Source: Leuconostoc mesenteroides subsp. mesenteroides
Lineage (GTDB): Bacteria > Bacillota > Bacilli > Lactobacillales > Lactobacillaceae
Length of the DNA: 64,000 bases
Assembly (NCBI GenBank): GCA_009676745.1
Contig: CP046062.1
Coordinates: 124,001-188,000, forward strand
Direction: 5' to 3'
Shown here: piece after piece, positions 44,768-54,895 of the stretch
Numbering within the stretch: the stretch's first letter is position 1
How the letters are laid out: every line of letters starts with the position of its first letter
Notes under the pieces: model-generated
What the model was told of the DNA's origin: nothing
The model's database searches: none
Seen by the model: only the letters and a program-made list of their open reading frames with translations
Translations under genes and position numbers: made by a program

Positions 44768-47019
44768 GGGGTATTTTTTACCTTAAAATGTCCGTTTAAT
44801 CCTGAATATTCATAGCTAATCATACCATTTATTTGTGTGTTAAAGACAGTCATTTTATTATTCTGAGCTGTTTCAAGTGTTTCTTTATTTGGATGATTAT
44901 AGCGATTGTTTCGTCCGGCAGATATTATACCAATTTCTGGATGCCATTTATTGATAACTTCAGGGTTTGTCGCTGTTTTTGAACCATGGTGACCAAATTT
45001 TAAGATATCAACATGCATGTCTGGAAATAAATTTGCAATCTGCTTTTCTCCTGATTGGTCTAAATCACCAGCAGTAAAAATATTTTTCCCACCAATATGG
45101 CCAAATAAAGCGATACAATCCTCATTCTTTGCTTGACCATTTTTAAATGGGTGAACTATTTGTAGCGGTAGTTTTGATAATTGCGTATCATAGGTAACTT
45201 CTATAACTTTTGCTGATCTAAGATATGGTTGAATCTCGCTTTTAAACAACGATTGCTGCATCATTCCAGCTGGAACGATAACATTCTTAACGTTCATTTT
45301 TGTTAATATGACTTTAGCATTACCAATATGATCTTGATCATGATGTGACAAGACCATATTATCAACCTTACTAATCCCCCGACTATGTAAGTAATTAACA
45401 ATGACCGTCTCGCCGTTGGTACGAGTATACTTCTGTTCCTGCCATGCCGGCTGTTTACCAAACGTTACTTTCCCTCCAGTATCTATTAACGTAATTGTTT
45501 TATTATACGGTTCACGTATCAATGCCGCATCCCCTTGGCCTATATCAAAAGTTGCAAATTCCCCATAATATGGGAAATGTACGTAAATCATGGCTACACT
45601 AAAGGAGACTAGCCACGATATTCTCGCGACATGCTTGATTTTTAGTTCACGCACAAATATTCCTAAAGATAAAAATAAAAGTAGTATAGCTAGTGCGTTA
45701 GGCATTTTACCAACCACAAAATTACCTGGTAATGTCGCACAAAAATCTACTATACAAGCAAAATAGCGAATAATTAAGTTTGTTATATATGTCAAAAATG
45801 GGACATACTGACCAAAAAAACCTATCATAACTAAAGGAACAATCACTGTACCAAAAATAGGAATTGCAACAAAATTGATCAATGTTTGCAAAACATGCCA
45901 TGTATATTGTTGTTCAACAATAAGCGGAAAACTCACTAAACTCATCAAAAGGTTAGTTTGCCAAAAGGTTAGCCTCTGCGCAAATACTAAGCAAAAAGTT
46001 AAGGCAAATGACAGCTGACCTCCCAACGTGAAAAGAATTTGTGGCACAATCGCTAAACTAAACAATAGACTCAAAGACCAGATAACTTGAGCTTTTATCT
46101 TCCTATTTGTTAGATCTTTTAACAATATTAATTCTCCTGAAACGATGGAACGAATTAAAACATCAGGTTCACCTGCAAATATAAAATATATAATCAGTAT
46201 TATACTCAACAACAATATAGTATATTCTTTTGGTAACCAAATTCTTCTTGATATTTGCATTAGCAGTGCCATTAAAAAGGTCACATGAAATCCTGACACG
46301 CTGAATAAGTGAATTAACCCTAACGTTTGTACCCCTGGATTATCTTCATATAAAAATGTAGGTGTCGTTCCAAGAATTAAAGCTTCTGCATATGCACTAA
46401 GCGGAGAAGGAAGTTGATCAGCATTATGAATCCCTATGCTATGCCATTTACGGAGTTGATACCTAATTTTTTGTAGTAATGTTGGCGGTTTGGCCGCCTG
46501 CGTATACCATGATTGGATATTGATTTGATGTGTGATTGACTTTGTTAAATAAAATTTTTGAGCATCAAACTGATTGAAATTAGTTGGTCCAGGTATACGT
46601 GTTAATTCAGCCTCTGCTTGAAAACAGATGACTTCATTGTTTTTAAGCCATATATTCTTTATTTTTTCATCTGGAAACAGCCAATACAGTTTAACTTTCT
46701 CATGGTTGTCTAACTCAGCTATTGCTTTAAGATTTGCGCCATCAATTTGAATATCATCTGGAAAAATGATGCCTGTTACATGATGTTGCTGATCGTTACT
46801 TTGATTGACTTGTTGTTGTAAGCAATGTGCATTGTAAATAAAATAAACCATGAACGGTAGTGTTAACAGTAGGATTTTAAATAAAAAATCGATGTGCCGT
46901 TGCCAAAGACACAGTACGACTATAAGAGCAAAAAAGAACCAAGTAACTGCACATGAATAGTAGATAATACCAGTTAAACTTGCTATCAATAAGCTGGCAA
47001 ACATTAAAAATCGCGACAT
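44764..47019 (-). CDS. comEC: DNA internalization protein ComEC
   Basis: Polytopic channel for single-stranded DNA uptake in transformation. 751 aa: N-terminal DUF4131-type segment with membrane helices, a competence domain with many helices (HLFSVSGFHVTFLMALL is typical), and a C-terminal metallo-beta-lactamase domain with FDIGQGDAALI, LIDTGGK, LSHHDQDHIGN and FGHHGSKTATN. The frame is intact. Starts 1 nt after comEA. Confidence 0.96.
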   Translation of the reverse strand: MSRFLMFASLLIASLTGIIYYSCAVTWFFFALIVVLCLWQRHIDFLFKILLLTLPFMVYFIYNAHCLQQQVNQSNDQQHHVTGIIFPDDIQIDGANLKAIAELDNHEKVKLYWLFPDEKIKNIWLKNNEVICFQAEAELTRIPGPTNFNQFDAQKFYLTKSITHQINIQSWYTQAAKPPTLLQKIRYQLRKWHSIGIHNADQLPSPLSAYAEALILGTTPTFLYEDNPGVQTLGLIHLFSVSGFHVTFLMALLMQISRRIWLPKEYTILLLSIILIIYFIFAGEPDVLIRSIVSGELILLKDLTNRKIKAQVIWSLSLLFSLAIVPQILFTLGGQLSFALTFCLVFAQRLTFWQTNLLMSLVSFPLIVEQQYTWHVLQTLINFVAIPIFGTVIVPLVMIGFFGQYVPFLTYITNLIIRYFACIVDFCATLPGNFVVGKMPNALAILLLFLSLGIFVRELKIKHVARISWLVSFSVAMIYVHFPYYGEFATFDIGQGDAALIREPYNKTITLIDTGGKVTFGKQPAWQEQKYTRTNGETVIVNYLHSRGISKVDNMVLSHHDQDHIGNAKVILTKMNVKNVIVPAGMMQQSLFKSEIQPYLRSAKVIEVTYDTQLSKLPLQIVHPFKNGQAKNEDCIALFGHIGGKNIFTAGDLDQSGEKQIANLFPDMHVDILKFGHHGSKTATNPEVINKWHPEIGIISAGRNNRYNHPNKETLETAQNNKMTVFNTQINGMISYEYSGLNGHFKVKNTP

Positions 47020-47020
47020 A

Positions 47021-47656
47021 TTAAACAGTCACTTTATCTTTCAAAGCTTCAAATCTTTTTTCACCGATACCCGAAACCTGTTTGATTTCCTCAATAGCTT
47101 TAAATCCACCGTGTTCCTCACGATAGGCAATGATTTGTTCAGCTTTCTTGATACCAATTCCATCTAACGTTTGTAATTCCACTACCGTAGCGGTATTCAA
47201 ATTGACAACTTCACTATCTGCCATAGTCATTGCCGACGTACTACCGCCGTTCACAGAAGCAGAAGATATCTCTCCTCTTACTGGTACGTAAACAATTTGA
47301 CCATCTGTCAACTTCTGAGCTAAATTAACCTGCTGCATATCTGCTTCTTCTAGGGTTCCACCAGCTTGCACAATAGCTGTTTGTACACGTGCCAAACCAG
47401 TAATGTTGTAAACTCCAGGCTTTTTGACAGCACCTTTCACATCAACCATTAGAACTGTGCTATTTTTGTCACCAGATTCAGATTGCTTTACAATACTTGT
47501 ACTTGTTATTGAAGAAGATGATAATGTCCGTGGTACTTCTTTAGTATGATGAGAATATGCACAGTAAGTAACAATGGCGAGAATAAATAAAATGGTAAAT
47601 AGCCAAATTTTATACTCCTGGTACTTTTCTTTTATAATTTCTAGCATATCTGACAT
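47021..47656 (-). CDS. comEA: Competence DNA receptor ComEA
   Basis: Membrane-anchored double-stranded-DNA receptor. One N-terminal membrane segment (WLFTILFILAIVTYCAY), a SLBB domain (VDVKGAVKKPGVYNITGLARVQ) and a C-terminal double helix-hairpin-helix (VVNLNTATVVELQTLDGIGIKKAE, QVSGIGEKRFEALKD). 211 aa, intact. Forms comEA-comEC-holA. Confidence 0.95.
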   Translation of the reverse strand: MSDMLEIIKEKYQEYKIWLFTILFILAIVTYCAYSHHTKEVPRTLSSSSITSTSIVKQSESGDKNSTVLMVDVKGAVKKPGVYNITGLARVQTAIVQAGGTLEEADMQQVNLAQKLTDGQIVYVPVRGEISSASVNGGSTSAMTMADSEVVNLNTATVVELQTLDGIGIKKAEQIIAYREEHGGFKAIEEIKQVSGIGEKRFEALKDKVTV

Positions 47657-47696
47657 TTTAATCCCTCTACTTTCATAGTACGGATTTCAAAATAAA

Positions 47697-47722
47697 AAAG
47701 CTTACCATAGCAGATAAGCTTT
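47697..47722 (-). terminator. Terminator after ylbL
   Basis: On the minus strand AAAGCTTATC pairs with GGTAAGCTTT (one G-T pair), then a T6 tract. It separates the gpmA-to-ylbL run from comEA-comEC-holA, so competence genes need their own promoter. Confidence 0.75.
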
Positions 47723-48812
47723 ATTTCACACTGTCAGTTGTTTCAATTACTTTCCCCGTCTGCAAGTAATTGATTACATCATCAAATGTTTGCACAGGAA
47801 TAACCTTTAATTTAGGTGCGTATTTTTTGGCCGTGTCTCGAGCTAACATATAATTAGTTTTATGTTGTTCTTCATATTTAAGTAACTCTTTGCTTGGCTT
47901 TATATATGGGGCAAAGAATATTGTGGATCCGGCCTCCTTAGCAGCCATAATCTTTTTATCAATACCGCCAATCTCACCGACATAGCCATCAGCACTCATC
48001 GTCCCCGTACCAGCAATATTACGTCCTTTAGATAACAAATCACCAGTTAATTGATCATAAATCTGTATGGTAAACATTAAACCGCCTGAAGGTCCACCAA
48101 TTTGTCCAGCATTGACACTAACTTTCGGGGTTGTTGTAACGGACACATTATCTGTCAGCACGATACCTATTCCAGCACGACCGTTTGGGTATTCTGCCGT
48201 CTTGGTACCAGCAAGCTTAATTGTATCTCCAGTTGCTTGGCCTTTTTTATCATCACGAGTGTAGTCGACAGTAACTTTTGTTCCCTTAGATTTATTAGCT
48301 AAATACTTAATGAAGCTATCTGAGTTTTCATAGTGATGACCGTCGATTGCAGTGATTGTATCTCCTACTTTGACACTCTTTTTGAAATGAGATTTAGCAG
48401 AGACACTCAATACGTAGATACCACGATATTTTGTCGTAATCGGCTTATTCGCTTTTTTAAAGGCAACTTGTTCAGCATTGGCGATTGCACTTTGCATATA
48501 GAAATCTTGTACTTTACTAAAAGTAGCTGAACTTTGTCCACCAGTGACTTCCTGTGCAGTAGCATACGACAGATGTGGGTTAACTTTAGTTTGTAAATAC
48601 TTAAATCCATTCGCTTGTGACAAATAAACAGATGTAATTCTGTATTGTCCCTTTGATGTATCTTTTTTACCATCAATTTTAACAAACTGTGCTAAGTCGT
48701 CAGCTTCACCTGGTGACTCGATGTACCCGTTCAAGGGCCAAACAGCAGCTACAATACCAATTATTACTAAAAGGGAGGCAATAGCTAGAACTATTTTACT
48801 TTTTTTGCGCAT
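47721..48812 (-). CDS. SepM/YlbL-type membrane protease with PDZ and Lon-like domains
   Basis: Secreted-side serine protease anchored by an N-terminal helix (LAIASLLVIIGIVAAVW). A PDZ domain (about 120-190) precedes a Lon-like domain with Ser242 in GGPSGG and Lys286/287 in EIGGIDKKI as catalytic dyad. The streptococcal SepM trims competence peptide; YlbL in Bacillus is a general envelope protease. The start overlaps coaD by 17 nt. Substrate here unknown; gene order (coaD-ylbL-comEA) is the Bacillota standard. Confidence 0.9.
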   Translation of the reverse strand: MRKKSKIVLAIASLLVIIGIVAAVWPLNGYIESPGEADDLAQFVKIDGKKDTSKGQYRITSVYLSQANGFKYLQTKVNPHLSYATAQEVTGGQSSATFSKVQDFYMQSAIANAEQVAFKKANKPITTKYRGIYVLSVSAKSHFKKSVKVGDTITAIDGHHYENSDSFIKYLANKSKGTKVTVDYTRDDKKGQATGDTIKLAGTKTAEYPNGRAGIGIVLTDNVSVTTTPKVSVNAGQIGGPSGGLMFTIQIYDQLTGDLLSKGRNIAGTGTMSADGYVGEIGGIDKKIMAAKEAGSTIFFAPYIKPSKELLKYEEQHKTNYMLARDTAKKYAPKLKVIPVQTFDDVINYLQTGKVIETTDSVK

Positions 48813-49284
48813 TTAGTCGCTCCTTTAGTGCTTCAACGATGGTATTTGGAACAAACTTTACCATGTTATCAGCACCCATACTACCAATTTCTTTCACCAT
48901 AGAACTGGAAATATTTTGATTTTCCGGCTTTGCAAGTAGTAAAACAGTCTCAACATCTGCAAGAGCACTATTCATTCCGGCAATATCACGTTCATACTCA
49001 AAATCTTTACCATTTCGAAGTCCTCGAACAATATACTTAGCACCAACTTCTTTCATGAATTGAACTGTTAGTCCCTGCATGATTGCAACCTCAACATTGG
49101 GCAAATCTTTAACGACAGTACTAATTAATGTTATTTTTTCTTGTGGGGTGAATAGCGCCGCTTTACTTGTATTATTACCAACACCTACGATTACTTTTTC
49201 AAATATACTACTAGCACGTCTAATAATATCTAAATGGCCATTGGTTAACGGATCAAAGCTTCCAGGAAATACTGCTATACTCAT
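48796..49284 (-). CDS. coaD: Phosphopantetheine adenylyltransferase
   Basis: Penultimate step of coenzyme A synthesis. Nucleotidyltransferase signature FPGSFDPLTNGHLDI (TNGH at 14-17), RGLRNGKDFEYER and the ISSSMVKEIG loop. 162 aa is typical. 3 nt after rsmD, overlapping ylbL. Confidence 0.97.
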   Translation of the reverse strand: MSIAVFPGSFDPLTNGHLDIIRRASSIFEKVIVGVGNNTSKAALFTPQEKITLISTVVKDLPNVEVAIMQGLTVQFMKEVGAKYIVRGLRNGKDFEYERDIAGMNSALADVETVLLLAKPENQNISSSMVKEIGSMGADNMVKFVPNTIVEALKERLNAQKK

Positions 49285-49287
49285 AAT

Positions 49288-49842
49288 TTACCCCTCATAT
49301 TGATATATCGTCACTACGGTTATACCATAATGTTTCTGTTGGATGATTGAGAAATCATCACTTTCATTCGGTAAATTTGCCTCATCATTGCTTTCAGCCA
49401 ATATAATGGCACCAGAATTTAATAACCCGTTTTCTACCATAAATGACATATCTGCAGCAATTGTTTCTTTAGCATATGGTGGATCCAAAAAAATCAAATC
49501 AAATTTTTCGGAATTAGCTACGAAGTTAAGCAAAGCTTGCTGTGCTGGCGACTTTAGTACCGTAAACTCATCGGTATGATGTGTCTTCTCAACATTCTCT
49601 CGAATAACTTTAATTGCTTGGAATTGGCGATCTACCAACGTGGCATGTGTCATACCTCTTGAAACCGCCTCGATGCTCAAACCTCCTGTACCTGCATATA
49701 AATCAAGTACATTTCCACCATCTAAATAAGGCATTAACATGCTAAACATGGCCTCTTTCACTTTATCGGTTGTCGGACGTGTTTTATCGCCATTGACTGC
49801 TTCGAGGCGTGTTCCTCTAAATTTTCCTGATACTACCCGCAT
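49288..49842 (-). CDS. rsmD: 16S rRNA (guanine966-N2)-methyltransferase
   Basis: SAM-dependent methyltransferase. SGKFRGTRLEAVNG, TRPTTDKVKEAMFSML, DLYAGTGGLSIEAVSRG and the catalytic FLDPPYA are present; 184 aa. Upstream of coaD, as in Bacillus (ylbH-coaD). Confidence 0.96.
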   Translation of the reverse strand: MRVVSGKFRGTRLEAVNGDKTRPTTDKVKEAMFSMLMPYLDGGNVLDLYAGTGGLSIEAVSRGMTHATLVDRQFQAIKVIRENVEKTHHTDEFTVLKSPAQQALLNFVANSEKFDLIFLDPPYAKETIAADMSFMVENGLLNSGAIILAESNDEANLPNESDDFSIIQQKHYGITVVTIYQYEG

Positions 49843-49863
49843 GATTATACAATATACAAACCC

Positions 49864-50154
49864 TTAGTTTGTATTTCCCCCTTCATCATAATTTTCAAAG
49901 AAAATATCATCATGCAAATTATCCAAATCGGGGTTAATTTCCGGACGTGGCGACATGACGACTTTTTTTACAAACTTATACTGTCTAATTTTTTCAACTA
50001 ATTGTTCAACATTTTCATCATTCACATATAAACCTACAAACATCATTTTGCGAGATATGTAAGTGATTTGACCAAACTTTTTAAGCTGTTGTGCATGCCT
50101 TATATTATTGATATAGATATAAATGGCACGGCGTGGTTGTATTTTAAATGTCAT
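49864..50154 (-). CDS. YlbG family protein (DUF2129)
   Basis: 96-aa small protein with RRAIYIYINNIRHAQQLKKFG and a C-terminal acidic tail (DDIFFENYDEGG). RemA/YlbF-YlbG neighbourhood proteins of this type are conserved next to rsmD; function is not established in this group. Overlaps ftsW by 4 nt. Confidence 0.85.
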   Translation of the reverse strand: MTFKIQPRRAIYIYINNIRHAQQLKKFGQITYISRKMMFVGLYVNDENVEQLVEKIRQYKFVKKVVMSPRPEINPDLDNLHDDIFFENYDEGGNTN

Positions 50155-51323
50155 CGGTAATCCTTTCTGGCCACTGTATCATTGGGATGAATAACTGGCT
50201 TTTTCTTTTGTTGTGCAGCAATATTCAAGGTTAGACCAATCGCAGCACTAAAGGCTATATATGAGGACCCTCCACCAGAAATAAATGGGAAAACAACACC
50301 CGTTATTGGTAACACACCAATAACGCCACCTAAATTAACAAAAGCTTGGATAAATAACAAGGTAGCTACACCATACATGACTAATCGTTGATATTGCCTT
50401 TTTTGTCTAATGCCCAAAATAATAAGTCGTGTTATGATTATTAACAATAAAATTAACACAATGACAGTCACTACCGCCCCTAGTTCCTCTGTCATTACTG
50501 CCATAATAAAATCCGTATTAGATTCCGGTAAATATGGTTTTATAAGAGAATTTCCTAAACCAACACCGAACATCCCACCATGTGCTATAGCGTAATAACC
50601 GTATAGTAGTTGACGACTTTGATCTAGGTCAGCCCACGGATTAACAAAATTAATTAATCTTAAAACACCATAATGCGTACTACCAGTCAGATGAAATATT
50701 TTATCAACCAAATTAATGATTGGTTGTAAAAGGCCAAAACCAATGCCAGCAATAGCAAACCAGGTAACGGTAACTTTTCTAGACACCCCAGCTGCCAATA
50801 AAATGGTTATCATAATAATAGCAGCAATAATCATATTACCGTTATCTGGCATAATGAATAGTAAAAATAGCGATGAAAAAGGTAACAGCCAAGCATTTGG
50901 CTGGCAAATTGGCTGTTGTGATAATTTAACATGTGGTTGCCATGGATGTTTAGCAAAAAAATCAGCAAAATATAATATTAAAATTATTTTTAAAAACTCA
51001 GCCGGCTGCAAAGTAATAATTCCCAATGGAATCCAACCATGTGCACCATTAACTGCTGGCATTATTCTGGCAATAACTAAAAGGCCGATTATCCCAAACA
51101 TCATCACCTGTATCCATTTTTCATTACGCCAGTTGTTAATATTAAAATGAAATAAAGTAAACGCACCAATCCAACCAATAAAAACAAAAAGAAGTTGTTT
51201 ATAAAAGTTCAGCATAGCTGCATTCGTTAAACTCGCCGAAAAAACCATAACCACACCTAACGCACTGAGTATGGCAAATGGTACCGCAATCCAATAATCT
51301 AATTTTCTGATTTTTTTAAACAT
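50151..51323 (-). CDS. ftsW: Cell division protein FtsW (SEDS family peptidoglycan polymerase)
   Basis: Septal glycan-strand polymerase. About 10 membrane helices; SEDS motifs GVVMVFSAS (near 23-31), LQPAEFLKIILILYFADF, FVNPWADLDQSRQLLYGYYAIAHGG and the C-terminal PITGVVFPFISGGGSS. FtsW rather than RodA is favoured by position in the ylbG-rsmD-coaD cluster. 390 aa. Shares one base with the M42 peptidase stop. Confidence 0.9.
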   Translation of the reverse strand: MFKKIRKLDYWIAVPFAILSALGVVMVFSASLTNAAMLNFYKQLLFVFIGWIGAFTLFHFNINNWRNEKWIQVMMFGIIGLLVIARIMPAVNGAHGWIPLGIITLQPAEFLKIILILYFADFFAKHPWQPHVKLSQQPICQPNAWLLPFSSLFLLFIMPDNGNMIIAAIIMITILLAAGVSRKVTVTWFAIAGIGFGLLQPIINLVDKIFHLTGSTHYGVLRLINFVNPWADLDQSRQLLYGYYAIAHGGMFGVGLGNSLIKPYLPESNTDFIMAVMTEELGAVVTVIVLILLLIIITRLIILGIRQKRQYQRLVMYGVATLLFIQAFVNLGGVIGVLPITGVVFPFISGGGSSYIAFSAAIGLTLNIAAQQKKKPVIHPNDTVARKDYR

Positions 51324-52390
51324 TAATCGCCCATAATAGTTTTAAGATTTGCATCATCCAAATTTTTAGCAATAGCCACAACAAATGCTTTAGAAGCCTC
51401 AAAATCCTTAATTGACCAAACGGTTTGGTGGGTGTGGATGTAACGAGAAGCAACTCCTAATGCAACAGATGGTACACCAGTTAGCTCAGTTTGAGCTGCT
51501 GCTGCATCTGTTCCACCTTTGGAAACAAAGTACTGATAAGGAATATGGTTATCTTCAGCCACAGATAACAAAAATTCTTTTAAGCGTAGTGGCATCACAA
51601 CGGTCGGATCAAAAACACGTAATAACGTTCCTTGATCTAGGATACCTTGATGGCCACTTTGTCCAGTAGTATCATCTGCAGCACTAGAATCAACTGCGAA
51701 AAAAATATCTGGTTTCAGTAGATTGACAGCGCCATGTGCACCGCGTAATCCAACTTCTTCTTGAACATTAGCGCCCATGATCAAGGTATTAGGTGTCTGA
51801 ACACTTTCTAGTTCTTCCAAAGCGTCTAATATTGTCACAAGTCCAAATCGATTATCCCATGATTTAGATATTACGCGCCTTTTATTTGCTGTCATAACGG
51901 TTGATACTTCTGGCACAATAAAATCCCCAGGGCGGACACCAAAGGACCATGCTTCATCTTTGTCCAAAAAACCGCCATCAAATAAAATATCCTCGACAGT
52001 TGGCATCTGTGGGTCATGAGTACTGCCACGTAATAAGTGTGGTGATACAGAGCTTGAAACAATAGGATACTTACCTCTGCTTGTGAACAGGGTAAATCTT
52101 TGTGAACTAATGACTGCTGGATTCCATCCACCAAGAGCAGCCACTTTAAGTGCACCACTAGGCAGAATATCTTTCACAATAAATCCAACTTCATCCATAT
52201 GCGCTGCAAACATTACACGTGGACCTTGTCCTTCTTTAACACCGTAAACACCACCAAGTCCCTCTTGGTGGATTGCATCAACCAATGGTTCCAAATCAGA
52301 ACGGAAAGATTGACGAATAGCGTGTTCTTGACCAGAAGTACCTTGTAGTTCCGTATACTTTTTCACACGAGCCCATGTACTATCTTTCAT
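51323..52390 (-). CDS. M42-family glutamyl/leucyl aminopeptidase
   Basis: Dinuclear metallo-aminopeptidase. [12 protein letters not shown] (H64, D66), a PA-like insert about 75-160, [30 protein letters not shown] (catalytic Glu pair), [11 protein letters not shown] and [10 protein letters not shown] are present. 355 aa. Soluble cytoplasmic, expected to trim acidic or hydrophobic residues from peptides (PepA-like). Overlaps gpmA by 4 nt, so it is coupled to a glycolytic enzyme. Confidence 0.92.
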   Translation of the reverse strand: MKDSTWARVKKYTELQGTSGQEHAIRQSFRSDLEPLVDAIHQEGLGGVYGVKEGQGPRVMFAAHMDEVGFIVKDILPSGALKVAALGGWNPAVISSQRFTLFTSRGKYPIVSSSVSPHLLRGSTHDPQMPTVEDILFDGGFLDKDEAWSFGVRPGDFIVPEVSTVMTANKRRVISKSWDNRFGLVTILDALEELESVQTPNTLIMGANVQEEVGLRGAHGAVNLLKPDIFFAVDSSAADDTTGQSGHQGILDQGTLLRVFDPTVVMPLRLKEFLLSVAEDNHIPYQYFVSKGGTDAAAAQTELTGVPSVALGVASRYIHTHQTVWSIKDFEASKAFVVAIAKNLDDANLKTIMGD

Positions 52391-53049
52391 TCTAAATAAA
52401 TCCTCTCACTAAATTCTTCTTTGTACTCGTACAAAATAGGTTCGCCATTGTCAATCTCAAGACCGTCTATGTCTTCATCGCTAATATGTTCTATATATTT
52501 GACTAAAGCACGTAAGGAGCTACCATGTGCGACGATTAAGACATTTTTTCCTTGCTGTATCTGTGGTAAGATTTCTGAATGCCAATAAGGAACGAGCCTA
52601 TCACTGGCCATTTTCAAGCTCTCACCACGTGGTTCTAAGCCTTCTGGGTAGCGTCTATCTGGTATAATTTGTTCTAATAGTGGTGGTGTAGCCGTATAAC
52701 TACGTCGCCATAAGGCAACTTTATTAGCACCGTATTGTTGACGAGCATAATCTTTGTTCAAGCCACGCAATGCCCCATAGTGGCGCTCGTTAAGTTGCCA
52801 AGCCTTATGGAGTGGTAACCATAACTGATCAATTTCTTCTAATATAATATTGTCAGTTATTATCGCGCGCTTTAAAAAAGAAGTAAATGATACATCGAAT
52901 TGCAAACCATGTCGCTTCAAAACTTCACCAACATGTTTTGCCTGTCTAACCCCTTTTAAGGTCAGTGGAACGTCAGTCCATCCGGTAAATTCATTGTCAC
53001 GGTTTGCTGTTGACTCTCCGTGGCGAACTAACACAAGTTTAGCAGCCAT
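52387..53049 (-). CDS. gpmA: 2,3-bisphosphoglycerate-dependent phosphoglycerate mutase
   Basis: Interconverts 3- and 2-phosphoglycerate. [20 protein letters not shown] (phosphohistidine H10 from the chosen start), [14 protein letters not shown] and [15 protein letters not shown] are the family signatures. ATG 53049 is used: AAAGGAG lies 6-7 nt upstream, while a TTG two codons earlier overlaps it. 220 aa, slightly shorter than the common 228-230 through a shortened C-terminus (short dPGM-like). Confidence 0.95.
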   Translation of the reverse strand: MAAKLVLVRHGESTANRDNEFTGWTDVPLTLKGVRQAKHVGEVLKRHGLQFDVSFTSFLKRAIITDNIILEEIDQLWLPLHKAWQLNERHYGALRGLNKDYARQQYGANKVALWRRSYTATPPLLEQIIPDRRYPEGLEPRGESLKMASDRLVPYWHSEILPQIQQGKNVLIVAHGSSLRALVKYIEHISDEDIDGLEIDNGEPILYEYKEEFSERIYLE

Positions 53050-53386
53050 ATGCAACTCCTTTTTTTATACTCTTCCTATTATATCGTTTCAATCATTTTA
53101 AAGCTACGTAAGCAAAAATTTGATTCCTCACAAATGATCATTTTTAAATATTAGTATGATTATATCATTATTCGAATCATCAATTATCTCCAATATAAAC
53201 TTCAAAACACTTTAATTTATTTTCGTATTCGATTCAAAATACATGAAAAAACTTAGCAAAACATGACGTCTCTAGTCTTTTACAAACTGATGTCTTTCTT
53301 ATAAATTTTAAAATAAAACCCTAGTCAAATAACCGCTATTCGTTTAGAATATATGTTCAAGACATTTTATCGATATTGGAGAGAAT
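53050..53386. other. Divergent intergenic region between gpmA and the MATE gene
   Basis: 337 bp, very AT-rich, no supported gene. On the minus strand a TATAAT (around 53078-53083) lies just before gpmA. On the plus strand TAGAAT near 53345 with TAGTCA 17 nt upstream is a weak promoter for the MATE gene. Several ATTCG words occur (53165, 53225, 53338) but I see no convincing operator. Confidence 0.4.
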
Positions 53387-54742
53387 ATGCGTGATTTAAC
53401 TCAGGGAACTCCCGCAAAGCAAATTTTGTTTTTTACAATTCCACTCGTAATTGGAAATCTTTTCCAACAACTATATAATTTTTCTGATACGTTGATTGTT
53501 GGACAAACACTTGGTGTGAAATCTCTTGCTGCTGTTGGAGCGACTGGTTCAATCATGTTTTTAGTAATAGGATTTGTTCAAGGATTCACTTCCGGATTAT
53601 CAATTATTACAGCACAACGCTATGGCGCCCGTGATATTGCTGGTGTACGCAAAAGTATGGCATCAACAATTATTGTATCAGCAATCGTCACTGTAATCGT
53701 CACTGTGGTGAGTTTTCTCTTAATCTACCCACTGCTTCAAATCATGCAAACCCCACCAGATATTTTGAATCAAGCCTTCACATTTATTAGTATCATCTTA
53801 GGTGGTATCTTTGCGACGATGGGCTACAACGTCACCGCTAATGCTCTTCGAGCAGTGGGCGACTCTCGCTCACCATTAATTTATTTAGTTATTGGTATGT
53901 TTGTTAACATTGGTCTCGAATTATGGTTAATTTTAGGACTTGGTTTTGGTGTAGCTGGAGCAGCCATTGCAACTGTTATTGCACAATTGATCTCTGCGAT
54001 TCTAAGCTTTTGGCACATTTATAAATTTGTCCCCCAGCTCCGAGTTGATCGTGACGATTTAAAATGGGACGCAAAAGACATTCGAACGCATTTACGTGCG
54101 GGCCTACCTATGGGGTTCCAAAGTTCAATTATAGCGATTGGTTCATTAGTTTTACAAGGTGCTTTAAATACCTTAGGGACAGATGCTGTTGCAGCAACTA
54201 CGGCTGCACAACGTATTGATCAAGTGGCTACACTACCTATGATGTCATTTGGTATAACTATGGCAACCTTTGCTGCACAAAACTATGGTGCCAAACAATA
54301 TCAGCGTATTTTAATCGGTGTCAAACATGCATTGTTGATGAGCATGGGGTTTGGACTGTTTATGGGTATTTTAGAAATTACGTTTGGCCATATTGCTGTA
54401 TCTATGTTTGTCGGTGCTGATCAACATCGCGTATTGTCATTAGCGCAACAGTACTTCTGGGCTAACGGTGCCTTTTACTACATACTATCAGCTTTGTTTA
54501 TCATACGATATGTTTTACAAGGACTTAACGACTCTAAAACCCCTACCTTTGCTGGTATTGCTGAATTAGTCATGCGAACAGTAGCAGCAATTGTCTTAGT
54601 CGGCCCTTTCGGATTTTTCGGTGCCAGCTTGGCCAATATGCTTGCTTGGACAGGCTCTGTCCTGGTCATGATCCCAGCTTATCTCAAAACTGTTAAAATG
54701 TTAAAAAAGCAACATTTTTTATTAAATCACGAACGTTTATAA
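53387..54742 (+). CDS. MATE-family multidrug/sodium efflux transporter
   Basis: Export of small molecules in exchange for Na+ or H+. 451 aa with 12 membrane helices arranged as two halves; DLTQGTPAKQILFFTIPLVIG start and the loop RAVGDSRSPL and LQGLNDSKTPTF in equivalent places of the halves are typical of NorM/DinF-like MATE proteins. TTGGAGAGA precedes the ATG. Substrate unknown. Not tightly linked to the following purine permease (153-nt gap). Confidence 0.92.
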   Translation: MRDLTQGTPAKQILFFTIPLVIGNLFQQLYNFSDTLIVGQTLGVKSLAAVGATGSIMFLVIGFVQGFTSGLSIITAQRYGARDIAGVRKSMASTIIVSAIVTVIVTVVSFLLIYPLLQIMQTPPDILNQAFTFISIILGGIFATMGYNVTANALRAVGDSRSPLIYLVIGMFVNIGLELWLILGLGFGVAGAAIATVIAQLISAILSFWHIYKFVPQLRVDRDDLKWDAKDIRTHLRAGLPMGFQSSIIAIGSLVLQGALNTLGTDAVAATTAAQRIDQVATLPMMSFGITMATFAAQNYGAKQYQRILIGVKHALLMSMGFGLFMGILEITFGHIAVSMFVGADQHRVLSLAQQYFWANGAFYYILSALFIIRYVLQGLNDSKTPTFAGIAELVMRTVAAIVLVGPFGFFGASLANMLAWTGSVLVMIPAYLKTVKMLKKQHFLLNHERL

Positions 54743-54787
54743 CGATTCGTTCGTTTATTAAACGCTTTCATTTATTAAACTGTGCTA

Positions 54788-54874
54788 TTATTCGCAAAAA
54801 GTTCTTTTATTTTCTCATTTTTAATTTAATTATTAGTAAATGACTGCTAAAATTAAATTGTACGTTATTCGTAA
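54788..54874 (+). promoter_or_regulatory. Control region of the purine permease with two TTATTCGYAA words
   Basis: TTATTCGCAA (54788-54797) and TTATTCGTAA (54865-54874) are direct repeats 77 nt apart. They loosely resemble reversed PurR boxes (WWGTTCGGWW) but differ at key bases. A weak promoter (TTTAAT, 17 nt, TAAAAT) lies between them. No purine-riboswitch core is apparent. Confidence 0.3.
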
Positions 54875-54895
54875 CTAAATATTTGGGAGGCAATC

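Noticed and set aside
54757..54770. Second cre-like site (TGAAAGCGTTTAAT on the minus strand)
   Set aside because: The last two positions depart from the consensus and it lies at the end of the MATE gene rather than on a promoter.
54743..54895. Purine riboswitch before the NCS2 permease
   Set aside because: No conserved purine-aptamer core or P1 stem can be seen, and no terminator precedes the gene.
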